A stretch of 64,000 nucleotides of DNA from Stenotrophomonas sp. 364 (GTDB lineage: Bacteria > Pseudomonadota > Gammaproteobacteria > Xanthomonadales > Xanthomonadaceae): contig NZ_CP047135.1 of the NCBI RefSeq assembly GCF_009832905.1, positions 722,001-786,000 on the forward strand, written 5' to 3'. Shown in pieces: positions 30,171 through 38,744 of the stretch. The translations under genes were made by a program, and so were the position numbers. Every line of letters starts with the position of its first letter. Positions within the stretch are counted from its first letter, which is position 1. The notes under the pieces were generated by a model. The model made no database searches, was not told the DNA's origin, and saw only the letters and a program-made list of their open reading frames with translations.

Positions 30171-30199
30171 ATTGTAGTGAGATACGTTCCCGGGTGCAA
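30171..30199 (-). promoter_or_regulatory. Sigma-70 promoter of the receptor operon at 30 kb
   Basis: Minus-strand -10 TACAAT (30171-30176) and -35 TTGCAC (30194-30199) with 17 bp between. Expected start near 30164, giving a leader of about 45 bases to the small membrane-protein gene. The -35 element is covered by the adjacent Fur box. Confidence 0.75.
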
Positions 30200-30214
30200 A
30201 TGGGAATGATTTGC
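30196..30214. promoter_or_regulatory. Fur box
   Basis: GCAAATGGGAATGATTTGC is a 19-bp palindrome with perfect GCAAAT/ATTTGC arms, matching the size and symmetry of Fur boxes. It overlaps the -35 element of the promoter for the small protein and siderophore receptor, so iron-loaded Fur should repress them. Confidence 0.8.
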
Positions 30215-30257
30215 GATTGAGGGTGGTACACCTGCCTCAGGACAGGCGCCGGTGCGC

Positions 30258-30944
30258 TCAGACCTCGCTCCAGCGGCGCAGCAGGTTGTGATACACGCCG
30301 GTGAGCTGCAGCACGGCGGCCGCGTCGGCACCGCCGGTGCGCAGCGTCTCGATGGCGCTGTCCATCTCCAGCAGCATGCGCCGCGCGCTGTCGTCGCGGA
30401 CCATGCTCTGTACCCAGAAGAACGAGGCAAGCCGGGCACCGCGTGTCACCGCGTTGACCCGGTGCAGACTGCTGGACGGATAGACCACCAGGTCACCGGC
30501 AGGCAGTTTCACCTCGTGCTCGCCATAGGTGTCGCTGACCACCAGTTCACCGCCGTCATAGGCCTCCGGCGGGCTCAGGAACAAGGTGCAGGACACATCC
30601 GAGCGCAGGTGGGCACGCTGCTCGCCGTGGCCGGTGATCATCACCGCCCCGTCGACATGCAGGCCGTATTCGCCCCCGCCCTGGTAGCGGTTGAAGCGCG
30701 GTGGCAGGATCCGCAGCGGCAGCGCCGCGGCAAAGAACAGCGGGTGCCGTTCCAGCGCCGCCAGCACCACCCGCCCCAGCTCGGCCTTCAGGGGCGAGGC
30801 ATCGGGTAGCTGCTCGTTGCGTTTGACCTGCGCGCCCTGCGCGCCCACGGTTTCGCGACCATCGGCCCAGTCCGCCGCCGCAAGCGCGCGCTGCAGATGG
30901 GCCAGTTCATCGGCGGAAAGTACGTCGGGAACATGCAGCAGCAT
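30258..30944 (-). CDS. piuC: PKHD-type Fe(II)/2-oxoglutarate hydroxylase PiuC
   Basis: Iron-dependent oxygenase of 228 residues (YbiX/PiuC family). The metal triad is His96-x-Asp98 in [10 protein letters not shown] and His161 in [10 protein letters not shown], with Arg in TRGAR for 2-oxoglutarate. N-terminal [18 protein letters not shown] and [11 protein letters not shown] match the family. ATG at 30944 follows GAGG. It lies 47 bp after the Fiu/PiuA-type receptor gene, the same pairing as piuA-piuC in Pseudomonas and fiu-ybiX in E. coli. Substrate unknown; thought to act in siderophore iron acquisition. Confidence 0.92.
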   Translation of the reverse strand: MLLHVPDVLSADELAHLQRALAAADWADGRETVGAQGAQVKRNEQLPDASPLKAELGRVVLAALERHPLFFAAALPLRILPPRFNRYQGGGEYGLHVDGAVMITGHGEQRAHLRSDVSCTLFLSPPEAYDGGELVVSDTYGEHEVKLPAGDLVVYPSSSLHRVNAVTRGARLASFFWVQSMVRDDSARRMLLEMDSAIETLRTGGADAAAVLQLTGVYHNLLRRWSEV

Positions 30945-30991
30945 GGCGGGATCCTCTGCGCGGCGCGGGGGCTGCCCGCGCCGCCCACGCA

Positions 30992-33313
30992 TCAGAAGCG
31001 GTAGTCGGCGCTGAGCAGGAACGAGCGCGGCGCGCCCGGGGTGTAACGGTACCCGCTCTTGTTGATCGCAGCCACGTACTGCTTGTCGAACAGGTTGTAG
31101 GCGTTCAAGCGCACCACCAGGCGCGGGTTGATGGTGTACGAGGCGACCGCATCGTAGACCGTGTAGGACTTGGTGAATGCCGGGGTGCCCACTGCGCCAT
31201 CGGTACCGCGATGCATCCGGCCCGCATACCGTGCGCCACCGCCGAGGGTCAGGCCGAACGGGAAGGTGTAGCTGGTCCAGCTGGTGAAGGTGTCGCCGGG
31301 CGTGTAGGTCAGGTTGCGGGTGCCGTCGGCGGCAACGTTGGCACCTTCCTCCACGTCGGTATCGAGGTGGCTGTAGCCGGCGCTCACCGACCAGTTGTCG
31401 GTGATGCGGCCCACCGTGGACACTTCGATGCCCTGCACCGACTTCTTGCCGGTCTGGGTCGGGTTGCCGGCGTCATCGAGCACCTGGGTGTTGATCTCGT
31501 TGCTGACCTCGGTTTTGAACAGCGCCACGTTCAAGGCCAGTGCGTCGCCCAGGAAGCTCCACTTGGTGCCCACCTCGAATGTCTTTGCCTTCTGTGGGTC
31601 CAGGCTGGGGTTGTCGGCGCTGCTGGCCGAGGCGCTCAGCTGGAAATTGCTGCCACCGGGGGGCTGCTGCGAGATGGCGTAGTTGGCATACAGGCTGACC
31701 AGGTCATCGACCTTGTACACCGCCCCCACTTTCCAGTTGAGCAGGGTGTCCGAATGCGCCAGCGACGGATTGGGGATCACCGTGCCGACTGGATTGCTGC
31801 CACAGGCCGGCCCGCGCCCACCGCAGACCGACGCGCTCTGGTACTCGGTCTTGTAGTGATCTGCACGCAGGCCAGCGGTGAGCAGGAAGCTCTCGCCGAT
31901 GGTGAGCGTGTCGAACAGGTACGCCGACGACGTCGTGGTCTTGCCATGGCTGTCGGCGCCGTTGTGTGCCCAGGTCAGGCCGGTGGCGTTCCAGTCCGGT
32001 GCGTACAGGTTGGCCGCTGACCACACGCTGCCGCCGGTGGCAGCCTGCCCGAAACTCTTCAGTTCTTCGCGGGTGAACTCCAGGCCGGTGCTCAGGTTGT
32101 GCTCGACCGTACCGGTGGCGAAGTCGGCGCGCAGGTTGAGCTGGTCGGTAAGGATGGTGTTCTGCTGGTGCTTGAAGGTCGGCAGGCTTCGCGCGAGGGT
32201 GTAGCTGCCCAGGTCGGCGGCGGAGGTGTAGCGGATGTTGCCGGTCGCCGCGCCATTGGCACCGCGGGTGCCGGTGCCCATGAAGGCGGTCAGCATGTAG
32301 TCCTGGTCGGTGCGGCCCCAGCGCGCGGTGTTGGTCAGGCGGACGTTGTCGTTGAGGTCGTGCTCGATGCGGAACGTGGCCATCTTCGCGGTGACGTCGT
32401 CGTGGTCGGCCCGGGTACCGTAGAAGTTCTCCGGGTCCACCGGGTGGCCGGCCAGCTGTTCCAGCGTAGGCTGCGGCGTCCAGCCCGGCAGGCCGAGCGT
32501 GGGGACGCCGCCGTCGGGCACGTTGTCCTGTTCCACGTAAAGCAGGTTGAGGTAGTAGCGCGTGGCGGTGCCCAGGCCGAAGGCAAGCGACGGGGCGATG
32601 CCCCAGCGGCTGTTGTTGACATGGTCGCGGCCAGGCTGGTCGTTGTCCTGCCACATGGCATTGAGGCGCAGCGCGCTGGTCGCGCCCAGGGTCTGGTTCC
32701 AGTCGGCGGTGGTACGCGCCTGGCTGTCGGTTCCCGCCGAGACGGTGCCGGACACCGCGTCATGCAGGGTGGCCTGCTTGCTCACCATGTTGATCGCGCC
32801 GGTGGGGGCGGAACGGCCGTTGTCGGTACCGGCCGGACCCTTGGCCACTTCCACCTGTTCGGTATTGAACACATCGCGCGAGATCGAACCGATGTCGCGC
32901 ACGCCATCGACGAAGATGCTGCTCGACGTGTCGAAGCCGCGCATGAAAATGCTGTCGCCGGTATTTGTGTTGCCGTTCTCGCCCACGTAGAACGTCCCCA
33001 CACCCGGACTGTTGCGCAGTGCATCGGTCAGCGTGGTGGCACCCTGCTGGTTGAACAGATCGGCGGTGATCACCTGGATGGTCTGCGGCGTGTCCTGCAG
33101 CGACTGGGTGAACTTGGGCGAGGCGACCTTGTCGGCCTTGTAGCCGCGCACCCCGAGCACGTGCACCTGGTCCAGGGTCTGCGGCGTGGCGGTGCTGGAC
33201 TGGGCCAGGGCTGTGACGGGCAGCGTGGCCAGGCCCAGGCCGGTGACCAGCCCGGCGGTGGCCAGGCAGGCGGCGCTGCGCGAAGAGGGAGAGTGCTTGC
33301 GGCTCTTGATCAT
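30992..33313 (-). CDS. TonB-dependent catecholate siderophore receptor (Fiu/PiuA type)
   Basis: Outer-membrane receptor of 773 residues. Signal peptide to about ALAQSS; TonB-box region [11 protein letters not shown]; plug with [60 protein letters not shown] and [20 protein letters not shown]; barrel ends LSADYRF. The [16 protein letters not shown] region is typical of Fiu/PiuA, which import catechol compounds and siderophore-conjugated cephalosporins in relatives. ATG at 33313 (MIKSRKHS) gives the signal peptide directly. In an operon with piuC and an upstream small membrane protein. Confidence 0.93.
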   Translation of the reverse strand: MIKSRKHSPSSRSAACLATAGLVTGLGLATLPVTALAQSSTATPQTLDQVHVLGVRGYKADKVASPKFTQSLQDTPQTIQVITADLFNQQGATTLTDALRNSPGVGTFYVGENGNTNTGDSIFMRGFDTSSSIFVDGVRDIGSISRDVFNTEQVEVAKGPAGTDNGRSAPTGAINMVSKQATLHDAVSGTVSAGTDSQARTTADWNQTLGATSALRLNAMWQDNDQPGRDHVNNSRWGIAPSLAFGLGTATRYYLNLLYVEQDNVPDGGVPTLGLPGWTPQPTLEQLAGHPVDPENFYGTRADHDDVTAKMATFRIEHDLNDNVRLTNTARWGRTDQDYMLTAFMGTGTRGANGAATGNIRYTSAADLGSYTLARSLPTFKHQQNTILTDQLNLRADFATGTVEHNLSTGLEFTREELKSFGQAATGGSVWSAANLYAPDWNATGLTWAHNGADSHGKTTTSSAYLFDTLTIGESFLLTAGLRADHYKTEYQSASVCGGRGPACGSNPVGTVIPNPSLAHSDTLLNWKVGAVYKVDDLVSLYANYAISQQPPGGSNFQLSASASSADNPSLDPQKAKTFEVGTKWSFLGDALALNVALFKTEVSNEINTQVLDDAGNPTQTGKKSVQGIEVSTVGRITDNWSVSAGYSHLDTDVEEGANVAADGTRNLTYTPGDTFTSWTSYTFPFGLTLGGGARYAGRMHRGTDGAVGTPAFTKSYTVYDAVASYTINPRLVVRLNAYNLFDKQYVAAINKSGYRYTPGAPRSFLLSADYRF

Positions 33314-33470
33314 GGAGGACAGTCCAGAAGGGCGAAGGTAGGGCAGCAGGGGCATGCAGCGATCGGACGGGGCGATCGGCGGTGCAGGCAGGGCAGGGCG
33401 AACAGGCGTGGCCGCTGGCTGCGCGACGCGCAGGCAGGGCAGTGCCACCACGCGGTGCGTGGCAGCAGGA

Positions 33471-33863
33471 TCAGGCGTAAGGAGGGGCGTGGCCGGGGTT
33501 GAGCCGCAGCGACGGTTCCATCCGCTGCCAGCGCAGCGCATCGGCCGGCCACAGCGGCACTACTGCCACCCAGGGGGTGCGGCGCAGGCGCAAGGTCATG
33601 CCGTGGGTGCTGGTGTCGGGATCGGTCCCGCCTTCGGTGGCCGCAGACAGTTCACTGGCTGGGGGTTCCGGGCAGGGGGCCGGTGCCTGCGGCAGCGTGG
33701 CGGCGGCATCGACCGGCGCCAGAGCCAGCGTGGACAGCGTCGTGGCCGGGTGTGCCAGCGGGACGCTGGCGCGTTTGCCGCTCAGCCAGCCGGCGGCCAG
33801 CAGCACCACGCAGAGCGTGGCCCACAGGGCAGCAACACCGAGGGCGGAACGGGTGGCGGACAC
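33471..33863 (-). CDS. Small single-span membrane protein before the Fiu/PiuA-type receptor
   Basis: Predicted protein of 130 residues with a membrane helix (about 7-27, LGVAALWATLCVVLLAAGWL) and a Pro/Ala-rich tail containing LRLRRTPWVAVVPLWPADAL. No family is recognised. Start is a GTG at 33863, 40 bp after the predicted promoter; ribosome binding site weak. It precedes the receptor by 157 bp. Same length class, topology and position as the small protein at 29.7-30.1 kb, though sequence similarity is low. Confidence 0.6.
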   Translation of the reverse strand: MSATRSALGVAALWATLCVVLLAAGWLSGKRASVPLAHPATTLSTLALAPVDAAATLPQAPAPCPEPPASELSAATEGGTDPDTSTHGMTLRLRRTPWVAVVPLWPADALRWQRMEPSLRLNPGHAPPYA

Positions 33864-33902
33864 GGTTTACCAGGCAGGCGCGGCCGGGCGGCCGCGGCGC
33901 AC

Positions 33903-33931
33903 ATGGTAATGCTAGCGATTCCCATTTTCAA
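33903..33931 (-). promoter_or_regulatory. Promoter and Fur-like box of the Fiu/PiuA-piuC operon
   Basis: Minus-strand TTGAAA (33926-33931) and TACCAT (33903-33908) with 17 bp between. The spacer and -35 contain GAAAATGGGAATCGCTAGC (33911-33929), sharing AAATGGGAAT with the perfect Fur box at 30196-30214; the second half is degenerate. Confidence 0.6.
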
Positions 33932-33942
33932 AAGGCCGCTGT

Positions 33943-34275
33943 TCAGTCGCGGTCGTCGCGGGCCCAGACCCCGTCGTGTTCGCGTTTGACGGGGAACCTG
34001 GCCACCGGCGAATAGGCCGGGGCGCACAGGGCGCGGCCATCGCGGATGTCGAAGCGGGCGCCGTGCAGCACGCACTCGATGCTGGCCTCGGCGGTATCGA
34101 AGGTGCCCGAGGACAGCTCGAATTCGTCGTGGGTGCACTGGTCTTCCAGGGCGTACAGCTCGCCGTCCAGGTTGAACACCACGATCGGGGTGCCGGTGAC
34201 CTCGTCGAACGTGCTTTTCATCTCGCCCGGCAGCAGGTCGGCGCTGGCGCAGACGAAGGTCCAGATGTCGCTCAC
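33943..34275 (-). CDS. Rieske [2Fe-2S] ferredoxin (non-heme oxygenase subunit type)
   Basis: Small Rieske protein of 110 residues. The cluster motifs are CTHDEFELSSG and CVLHGARFDIRDG (Cys-x-His ... Cys-x-x-His). It resembles ferredoxin subunits of ring-hydroxylating oxygenases, but no oxygenase gene is nearby; in related genomes such proteins lie near suf genes. Starts at a GTG (34275) overlapping the GNAT gene stop (GTGA). Confidence 0.9.
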   Translation of the reverse strand: MSDIWTFVCASADLLPGEMKSTFDEVTGTPIVVFNLDGELYALEDQCTHDEFELSSGTFDTAEASIECVLHGARFDIRDGRALCAPAYSPVARFPVKREHDGVWARDDRD

Positions 34276-34808
34276 GCGGAAACCACCAGCGGCTTTTCCA
34301 GGATCTCGAAGCGCAGGTCGTCGCGCTTGGGGATGCCGAAGCGTTCGTCGCCATAGGGGAAGGGCTTCTTGATGCCGGTGCGTGCGTAGCCTCGGCGCTC
34401 GTAGAAGGCGATCAGCTCCTCGCGCACGTCGATCACGGTCATCTGCATCACCGGCACGCCCCATTCGCGGGCGGCGTGGGCCTCGGCGGCGTCCATCATC
34501 TGCTTGCCGATGCCGCCACCCTGCTGGGTGGGGGCGACCGAGAACATGCCGAAATAGCCCGTGCCGTTGTCGTCGGCTACGTGCGCGCAGGCGGCCAGCT
34601 GGCCCTCGCGCTCGGCCAGCAGGATGGTCGAACGCGGCTTGGCCAGGTCGGCCTGCAGGCCCTGCGCGTCGATGCGGGCGCCGTCCAGCAGGTCGGCTTC
34701 GGTGGTCCAGCCGGCGCGGCTGGCGTCGCCGCGATAGGCCGAGGTGACCAGGGCGATCAGGGCGGGGATGTCGGCGGCAGTGGCCGCGCGGAAGGTCAGG
34801 GTGCTCAT
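34272..34808 (-). CDS. GNAT family N-acetyltransferase
   Basis: Acetyltransferase of 178 residues. Acetyl-CoA binding region FSVAPTQQGGGIGKQMMDAAE (R/Q-x-x-G-x-G/A motif) and the later REELIAFYERRGYARTG are classic GNAT motifs A and B. Substrate unknown. Start at the ATG of MSTLTFRAAT (34808). Coupled to the Rieske gene by overlap. Confidence 0.88.
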   Translation of the reverse strand: MSTLTFRAATAADIPALIALVTSAYRGDASRAGWTTEADLLDGARIDAQGLQADLAKPRSTILLAEREGQLAACAHVADDNGTGYFGMFSVAPTQQGGGIGKQMMDAAEAHAAREWGVPVMQMTVIDVREELIAFYERRGYARTGIKKPFPYGDERFGIPKRDDLRFEILEKPLVVSA

Positions 34809-34841
34809 GCCGCCCATTCTAGGCGGGGGGCGCGATGCCGG

Positions 34842-34867
34842 GTAGGTACCGGCCAGTGGCCGGTAGC
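34842..34867 (+). repeat. SMAG-like repeat between GNAT and tonB genes
   Basis: GTAGGTACCGGCCAGTGGCC then GGTAGC: a GTAG-headed palindrome with the GGTACCGGCC/GGCCGGTA arms, from a different SMAG subfamily. Lies in the 63-bp gap after the tonB stop. Confidence 0.75.
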
Positions 34868-34871
34868 CGCC

Positions 34872-35633
34872 TCAGCGCATGAAAAATTCCACCGGGAACG
34901 ACAGTTCCACCGGTGCCTGGCGGTCCTCCGGCACCTTGGGCAACGGCGCGGCGCGGCGGAAGGTGTCCAGCGCGGCCTGGTCCAGCAGCGGGAAGCCAGA
35001 GGTCGCTTCCAGCGACAGCGCCAGCAGGCTGCCGTCGCGGCCCACGCTGACCCGCAGTTGGGCGATGCCTTCCTGGCGGCGGGCGCGCGCGGCGTTGGGG
35101 TAACGTCGGAAGCGCTCGAGGCGCGCCATCACCCGGCCCTCCCAGCTGTCGCGACCGGGCGTGGCTTCGCTGGGGCCGGCGGGCAGCGGCGGGCTGGGCG
35201 GTGCGGCGGCAACCGAGGCCTCCTGCTGCTGGGGCGCGAGGGAATCGGTGGTGGGCTGCGGTGGCGTGGGCGGGGGAATGACCCAGTTGGCGGTGGCGCG
35301 CGGCGGTGTCTGCGGCAGCGGGCGCGGTGGCTCCGGTTTCTGCTTGAGCACTGCGGCGGCACTGCTGGGGGTGGGGGCAACGATCTCTTCCAGCGGGACT
35401 TCCGGCGCACGCGGCGGCAGCAGGATCAGCTGGGTGCGCTCGGCCGGCGGTGGCGGTAGGTCAGCCGGGGAATAGGCCTGCCTCCAAAGCAGGGCCACGA
35501 AGAGGCCGACATGGGCCAGCACCGTGATGCCGGCCGCGAGAGCACGCGCATGGCGTTCGACGAACGCAGGCGGGCGGGGCGACCACGGCAGACCGACGGG
35601 CGGCTGGCCCGTGCAAAGGAGGGGGGACGGCAT
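34872..35633 (-). CDS. tonB: Energy transducer TonB
   Basis: Links the proton-motive force complex ExbBD to outer-membrane receptors. The 253-residue product has an N-terminal cytoplasmic stretch, one transmembrane helix (about 32-50, LAAGITVLAHVGLFVALLW), a long Pro-rich periplasmic spacer and a C-terminal TonB domain with RRYPNAARARRQEGIAQLRV (the YP motif) and a final hydrophobic strand. I use the ATG at 35633; an in-frame TTG two codons earlier is less likely. No exbB/exbD nearby. A Fur-like site lies just upstream. Confidence 0.93.
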   Translation of the reverse strand: MPSPLLCTGQPPVGLPWSPRPPAFVERHARALAAGITVLAHVGLFVALLWRQAYSPADLPPPPAERTQLILLPPRAPEVPLEEIVAPTPSSAAAVLKQKPEPPRPLPQTPPRATANWVIPPPTPPQPTTDSLAPQQQEASVAAAPPSPPLPAGPSEATPGRDSWEGRVMARLERFRRYPNAARARRQEGIAQLRVSVGRDGSLLALSLEATSGFPLLDQAALDTFRRAAPLPKVPEDRQAPVELSFPVEFFMR

Positions 35634-35643
35634 CGCCAATTAC

Positions 35644-35662
35644 GCAAATGAGAAGTGTTCGC
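35644..35662. promoter_or_regulatory. Fur-like box upstream of tonB
   Basis: GCAAATGAGAAGTGTTCGC shares the GCAAATGrGAA half-site with the Fur box at 30196-30214. It ends about 11 bp upstream of the tonB ATG, between tonB and the divergent gene at 35740, so both could respond to iron. The right half is degenerate. Confidence 0.55.
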
Positions 35663-35739
35663 ATTATCGCATTGTTGCGCCGCTGTTGGGCGCGCGTTGG
35701 GCTACGCTGCCGATCGCATTGGGCCACCAGGGGGCAGGA

Positions 35740-36156
35740 ATGAACGTGTCGGGGGCGGTGATGGCCGTGGTACTGGCAGTGCAGGGTGCAGGCGCCCCGG
35801 TCGACAAGGGGCTGGATCTGGCCGGGACCTACGGCAATGTCTGCGTGCACCCGGATAGTGGCGACATGTTGGGTATCGAGCTGTTCTTTCCCGGCGCGGC
35901 CGACCCGGGACACGCCCGGCTATGGCATTACGAAGGCGCCGCCTTGGCGCCGGAGCGTCTGGTCATGGGCACGCGCGGTGCGGCGGTGTACCTGTACGCC
36001 AGCGACGGCACTGCGGTGATGGTGGTACGCCGGCAGGGGGCGGCCCTGCAGGTGACCCACCTGGCGGGCTCGCAGGCGTCCTCCGGTGGTGCTCGGGAGA
36101 CCTTGGTGGCGGTGACGCGGCGTGGCGGCGACGGCACCCGGCCGGTATGCCGCTAG
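35740..36156 (+). CDS. Small exported protein of unknown function
   Basis: Predicted protein of 138 residues with an N-terminal signal peptide (MNVSGAVMAVVLAVQGAGAP). The mature part is beta-rich (GLDLAGTYGNVCVHPDSGDM, AAVYLYASDGTAVMVVRRQG) with two cysteines that may form a disulfide. No family recognised. ATG at 35740 follows AGGA. Divergent from tonB and convergent with sufS. Confidence 0.65.
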   Translation: MNVSGAVMAVVLAVQGAGAPVDKGLDLAGTYGNVCVHPDSGDMLGIELFFPGAADPGHARLWHYEGAALAPERLVMGTRGAAVYLYASDGTAVMVVRRQGAALQVTHLAGSQASSGGARETLVAVTRRGGDGTRPVCR

Positions 36157-36177
36157 CGGCGGGACCGCCCGAACGCA

Positions 36178-36202
36178 GAACGCCGCGATCTCTCGCGGCG
36201 TT
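36178..36202. terminator. Hairpin between convergent gene and sufS
   Basis: Perfect 11-bp stem GAACGCCGCGA/TCGCGGCGTTC with a 3- to 4-base loop lies between the small exported-protein gene and the convergent sufS stop. No strong U-run on either strand, so termination may depend on the hairpin alone or on Rho. Confidence 0.65.
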
Positions 36203-36228
36203 CCGGGGTACCCAACCTTCGGCTGCCG

Positions 36229-37485
36229 TCAGCCCAGCAGCTTGCGCACCTTGTTCAGCGCCACGATGAAGCGCTCGACCTCATCGTGCGTGTTGTAGAA
36301 CGCCAGCGATGCGCGGCAGGCAGCGGCCACGCCGTAGTACTGCAGCAGCGGGTGCGCGCAATGCTGGCCCGAGCGCACGGCCACGCCTTCCAGGTCCAGC
36401 AGGGTAGCCAGGTCGTGCGAGTGGGCGCCTTCGATCAGGAACGACACCACCGCCGCCTTGTCCGGCGTGGTACCGAAGATGCGCAGGCCATCGATCTTGC
36501 CCAGCTCTTCGTTGAAGTGCGCCAGCAGCTCGGTTTCGCGTGTTTCCACGTGGTCCAGGCCGAGCGATTCGAGGTAGTCCACCGCCACGCCCAGGCCGAT
36601 GAAACCGGCGATGTTCGGGGTGCCGGCCTCGAACTTGTGCGGGGCATCGTTGAACACGGTGCCCTCGAAGCTCACTTCCTTGATCATCTCGCCGCCCCCG
36701 ATGAACGGCGGCATCGCGTCGAGGTGCTCGCGGCGTGCCCACAGTGCGCCGGTGCCGGTGGGGCCACACATCTTGTGCCCGGTGATGGCATAGAAGTCAC
36801 AGCCGATCGCGGCCACGTCCACCTTGCGGTGCGGCACGGCCTGCGAGCCGTCCACCACGGTGACGATGCCGCGCTTGCGCGCTTCCCGGCAGATCTCACG
36901 CACCGGGTTGACCGTACCCAGCACGTTGGACACGTGCGCCACGGCGAGCAGCTTGACCTCGGCGGTCATCGCACGGCGCAGCGCGTCCAGATCGAGCGCG
37001 CCGTCAGGGGTGATCTCGGCCACGCGGATCGTGGCACCGGTGCGCTCGGCCACCAGCTGCCACGGCACGATGTTGGCATGGTGCTCCATCCGCGACACCA
37101 GGATCACATCACCGGCCTTCAACCGCGGCAACGCCCACGAATAGGCCACCAGGTTGAGCGCGAAGGTGGTGCCGCTGCACAGCACCAGTTCGCTGGCGCG
37201 CACGTTGAGGAAGCGTGCCAGCTTGGTCCGCGCGCCTTCGTAGGCATCGGTGGCCTCGGTGCCCAGCGCATGCACCGCGCGGCTGACGTTGGCGTTGTAG
37301 CGGCGGTAGAACTCATCCACCGCGCCAATGACCTGCACCGGCTTCTGGCCGGTGTTGGCATTGTCGAAGTACACCAGCGGCTTGCCGTGCACTTCGCGCA
37401 TCAACAGCGGGAAGTCCAGGCGGGCGCGGTCCCAGTCCGGGGCCACCGCGGTATCGGGGGCCGGGCGCGCGGTGGAGAGGTTCAT
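36229..37485 (-). CDS. sufS: Cysteine desulfurase SufS
   Basis: PLP enzyme mobilising sulfur from cysteine for Fe-S assembly. The 418-residue product carries the PLP lysine Lys238 in AITGHKMCGPTGTG and the catalytic Cys376 in RSGQHCAHPLL, a group II (SufS/CsdA) signature. It overlaps sufD by four bases and ends the suf operon. A SufE-type partner is not seen in this window. Confidence 0.96.
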   Translation of the reverse strand: MNLSTARPAPDTAVAPDWDRARLDFPLLMREVHGKPLVYFDNANTGQKPVQVIGAVDEFYRRYNANVSRAVHALGTEATDAYEGARTKLARFLNVRASELVLCSGTTFALNLVAYSWALPRLKAGDVILVSRMEHHANIVPWQLVAERTGATIRVAEITPDGALDLDALRRAMTAEVKLLAVAHVSNVLGTVNPVREICREARKRGIVTVVDGSQAVPHRKVDVAAIGCDFYAITGHKMCGPTGTGALWARREHLDAMPPFIGGGEMIKEVSFEGTVFNDAPHKFEAGTPNIAGFIGLGVAVDYLESLGLDHVETRETELLAHFNEELGKIDGLRIFGTTPDKAAVVSFLIEGAHSHDLATLLDLEGVAVRSGQHCAHPLLQYYGVAAACRASLAFYNTHDEVERFIVALNKVRKLLG

Positions 37486-38744
37486 GCCACGCCTGCCTGG
37501 GCCAGGGCGATGTCGAGCTGGCGGCGCAGCTGTTCGGTCAGGCGGGCGTCCAGCGCGTTCAGCGGTTCATGGCAGAACGCCGCACTGAGCAGCTGCTGGG
37601 CCTGGTCGGCGGCCAACCCGCGCGAGCGCAGGTAGAACAGGGCGTTGGCATCGAGCTGGCCGACGGTCGCGCCGTGGGCGGCCTTCACTTCATCAGCGTC
37701 GATCACCAGCGTGGGCTGGGTGTCGATCTCCGCGTCGGCCGACAGCAGCAGGTTCTTGTTGGACAGGTTGGCATCGGTGCCATCGGCGCCGGCGCGGATG
37801 TGGATGCCACCATGGAACACCACGCGGCTGCGGTTGGCCGCGACGCCGCGCCAGACCATTTCCGAGGACGTGTCGCGCGCGATGTGCTCGATGCCCAGGC
37901 GGGTATCGATATGGCGGCGGCCATTGCCCAGCAACACGCCGTTGGCGGTGAGCTGGGCGCTGTCGCCTTCCAGGCGCACGTTGAGCTCGTGGCGGCTCAA
38001 TGCGGCGCCCAGTTCCAGGTCGATGCGGCGGTACTGCGCGTTACGCGCGAGCACGGCATCGGTGCGCAGCAGGGTGGTGGCGCGCCCGCTGTCGGCCTGC
38101 ACGCGGGCGTGCGAGAGCACGGCGTCCTGGGCGAGGTGCACGTGGACCAGGGTGTTGCCCAGGTGCGCGGCATCGCCCACATGCAGGTGGTGTTCGACCA
38201 CGCCGAGCGCAGCGCCGGCGCGCAGTTCGATCAGGTGGCGATGGTGCCAGGACAGGTCGGTCTCGCCGGCCACGCTGATGAAGACCAGCTGCAGCGGCAG
38301 TTCGACCTGTGCACCATCTTCCACGCGCACCACCACGCCTTCATCGGCGAGGGCGGCGTTGAGGCGGGCGAACACTTCGTCGCTGCGCTCGAAACGGCGG
38401 CCGAGAAAGCGCAGGGCGTCGTCGCCGGCGGACAGCGCCGAGGACAGGGTCTGCAGCTGGATGCCGGCCGGCAGCGCGGCCACATCGCTCAGTGCGTGCG
38501 ACGGACGGCCGTTGACGAACACCAGGCGCGGCGACGGAATGTCGGCCAGCAGCGCGGCGTCGACGTCGGTGGCAGCCAGCGGTGCCGGGCTGAAGCTGCG
38601 GCGTTCCAGCTGGCGCAGCGAGGTGTACTTCCAGGCTTCGGTACGTGGGCCGGGCAGGCCGGCCTGCAGGGCGGCGTCCAGTTCGGCGCGGCGCGCGTCG
38701 CTGCCGCAGAAGCCGCTGGCGAGGGAATCGAGCAGGGCGCTCAT
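37482..38744 (-). CDS. sufD: Fe-S cluster assembly protein SufD
   Basis: Scaffold subunit of the SufBC2D complex, 420 residues. The N-terminal helical part holds RTEAWKYTSLRQLERRSF and the C-terminal beta-helix ends with AHGATVGQLDANALFYLRSR GL-type motifs (conserved His in AAHGATVG). It shares a base with the sufC stop and overlaps sufS, so the three are translationally coupled. Confidence 0.95.
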   Translation of the reverse strand: MSALLDSLASGFCGSDARRAELDAALQAGLPGPRTEAWKYTSLRQLERRSFSPAPLAATDVDAALLADIPSPRLVFVNGRPSHALSDVAALPAGIQLQTLSSALSAGDDALRFLGRRFERSDEVFARLNAALADEGVVVRVEDGAQVELPLQLVFISVAGETDLSWHHRHLIELRAGAALGVVEHHLHVGDAAHLGNTLVHVHLAQDAVLSHARVQADSGRATTLLRTDAVLARNAQYRRIDLELGAALSRHELNVRLEGDSAQLTANGVLLGNGRRHIDTRLGIEHIARDTSSEMVWRGVAANRSRVVFHGGIHIRAGADGTDANLSNKNLLLSADAEIDTQPTLVIDADEVKAAHGATVGQLDANALFYLRSRGLAADQAQQLLSAAFCHEPLNALDARLTEQLRRQLDIALAQAGVA

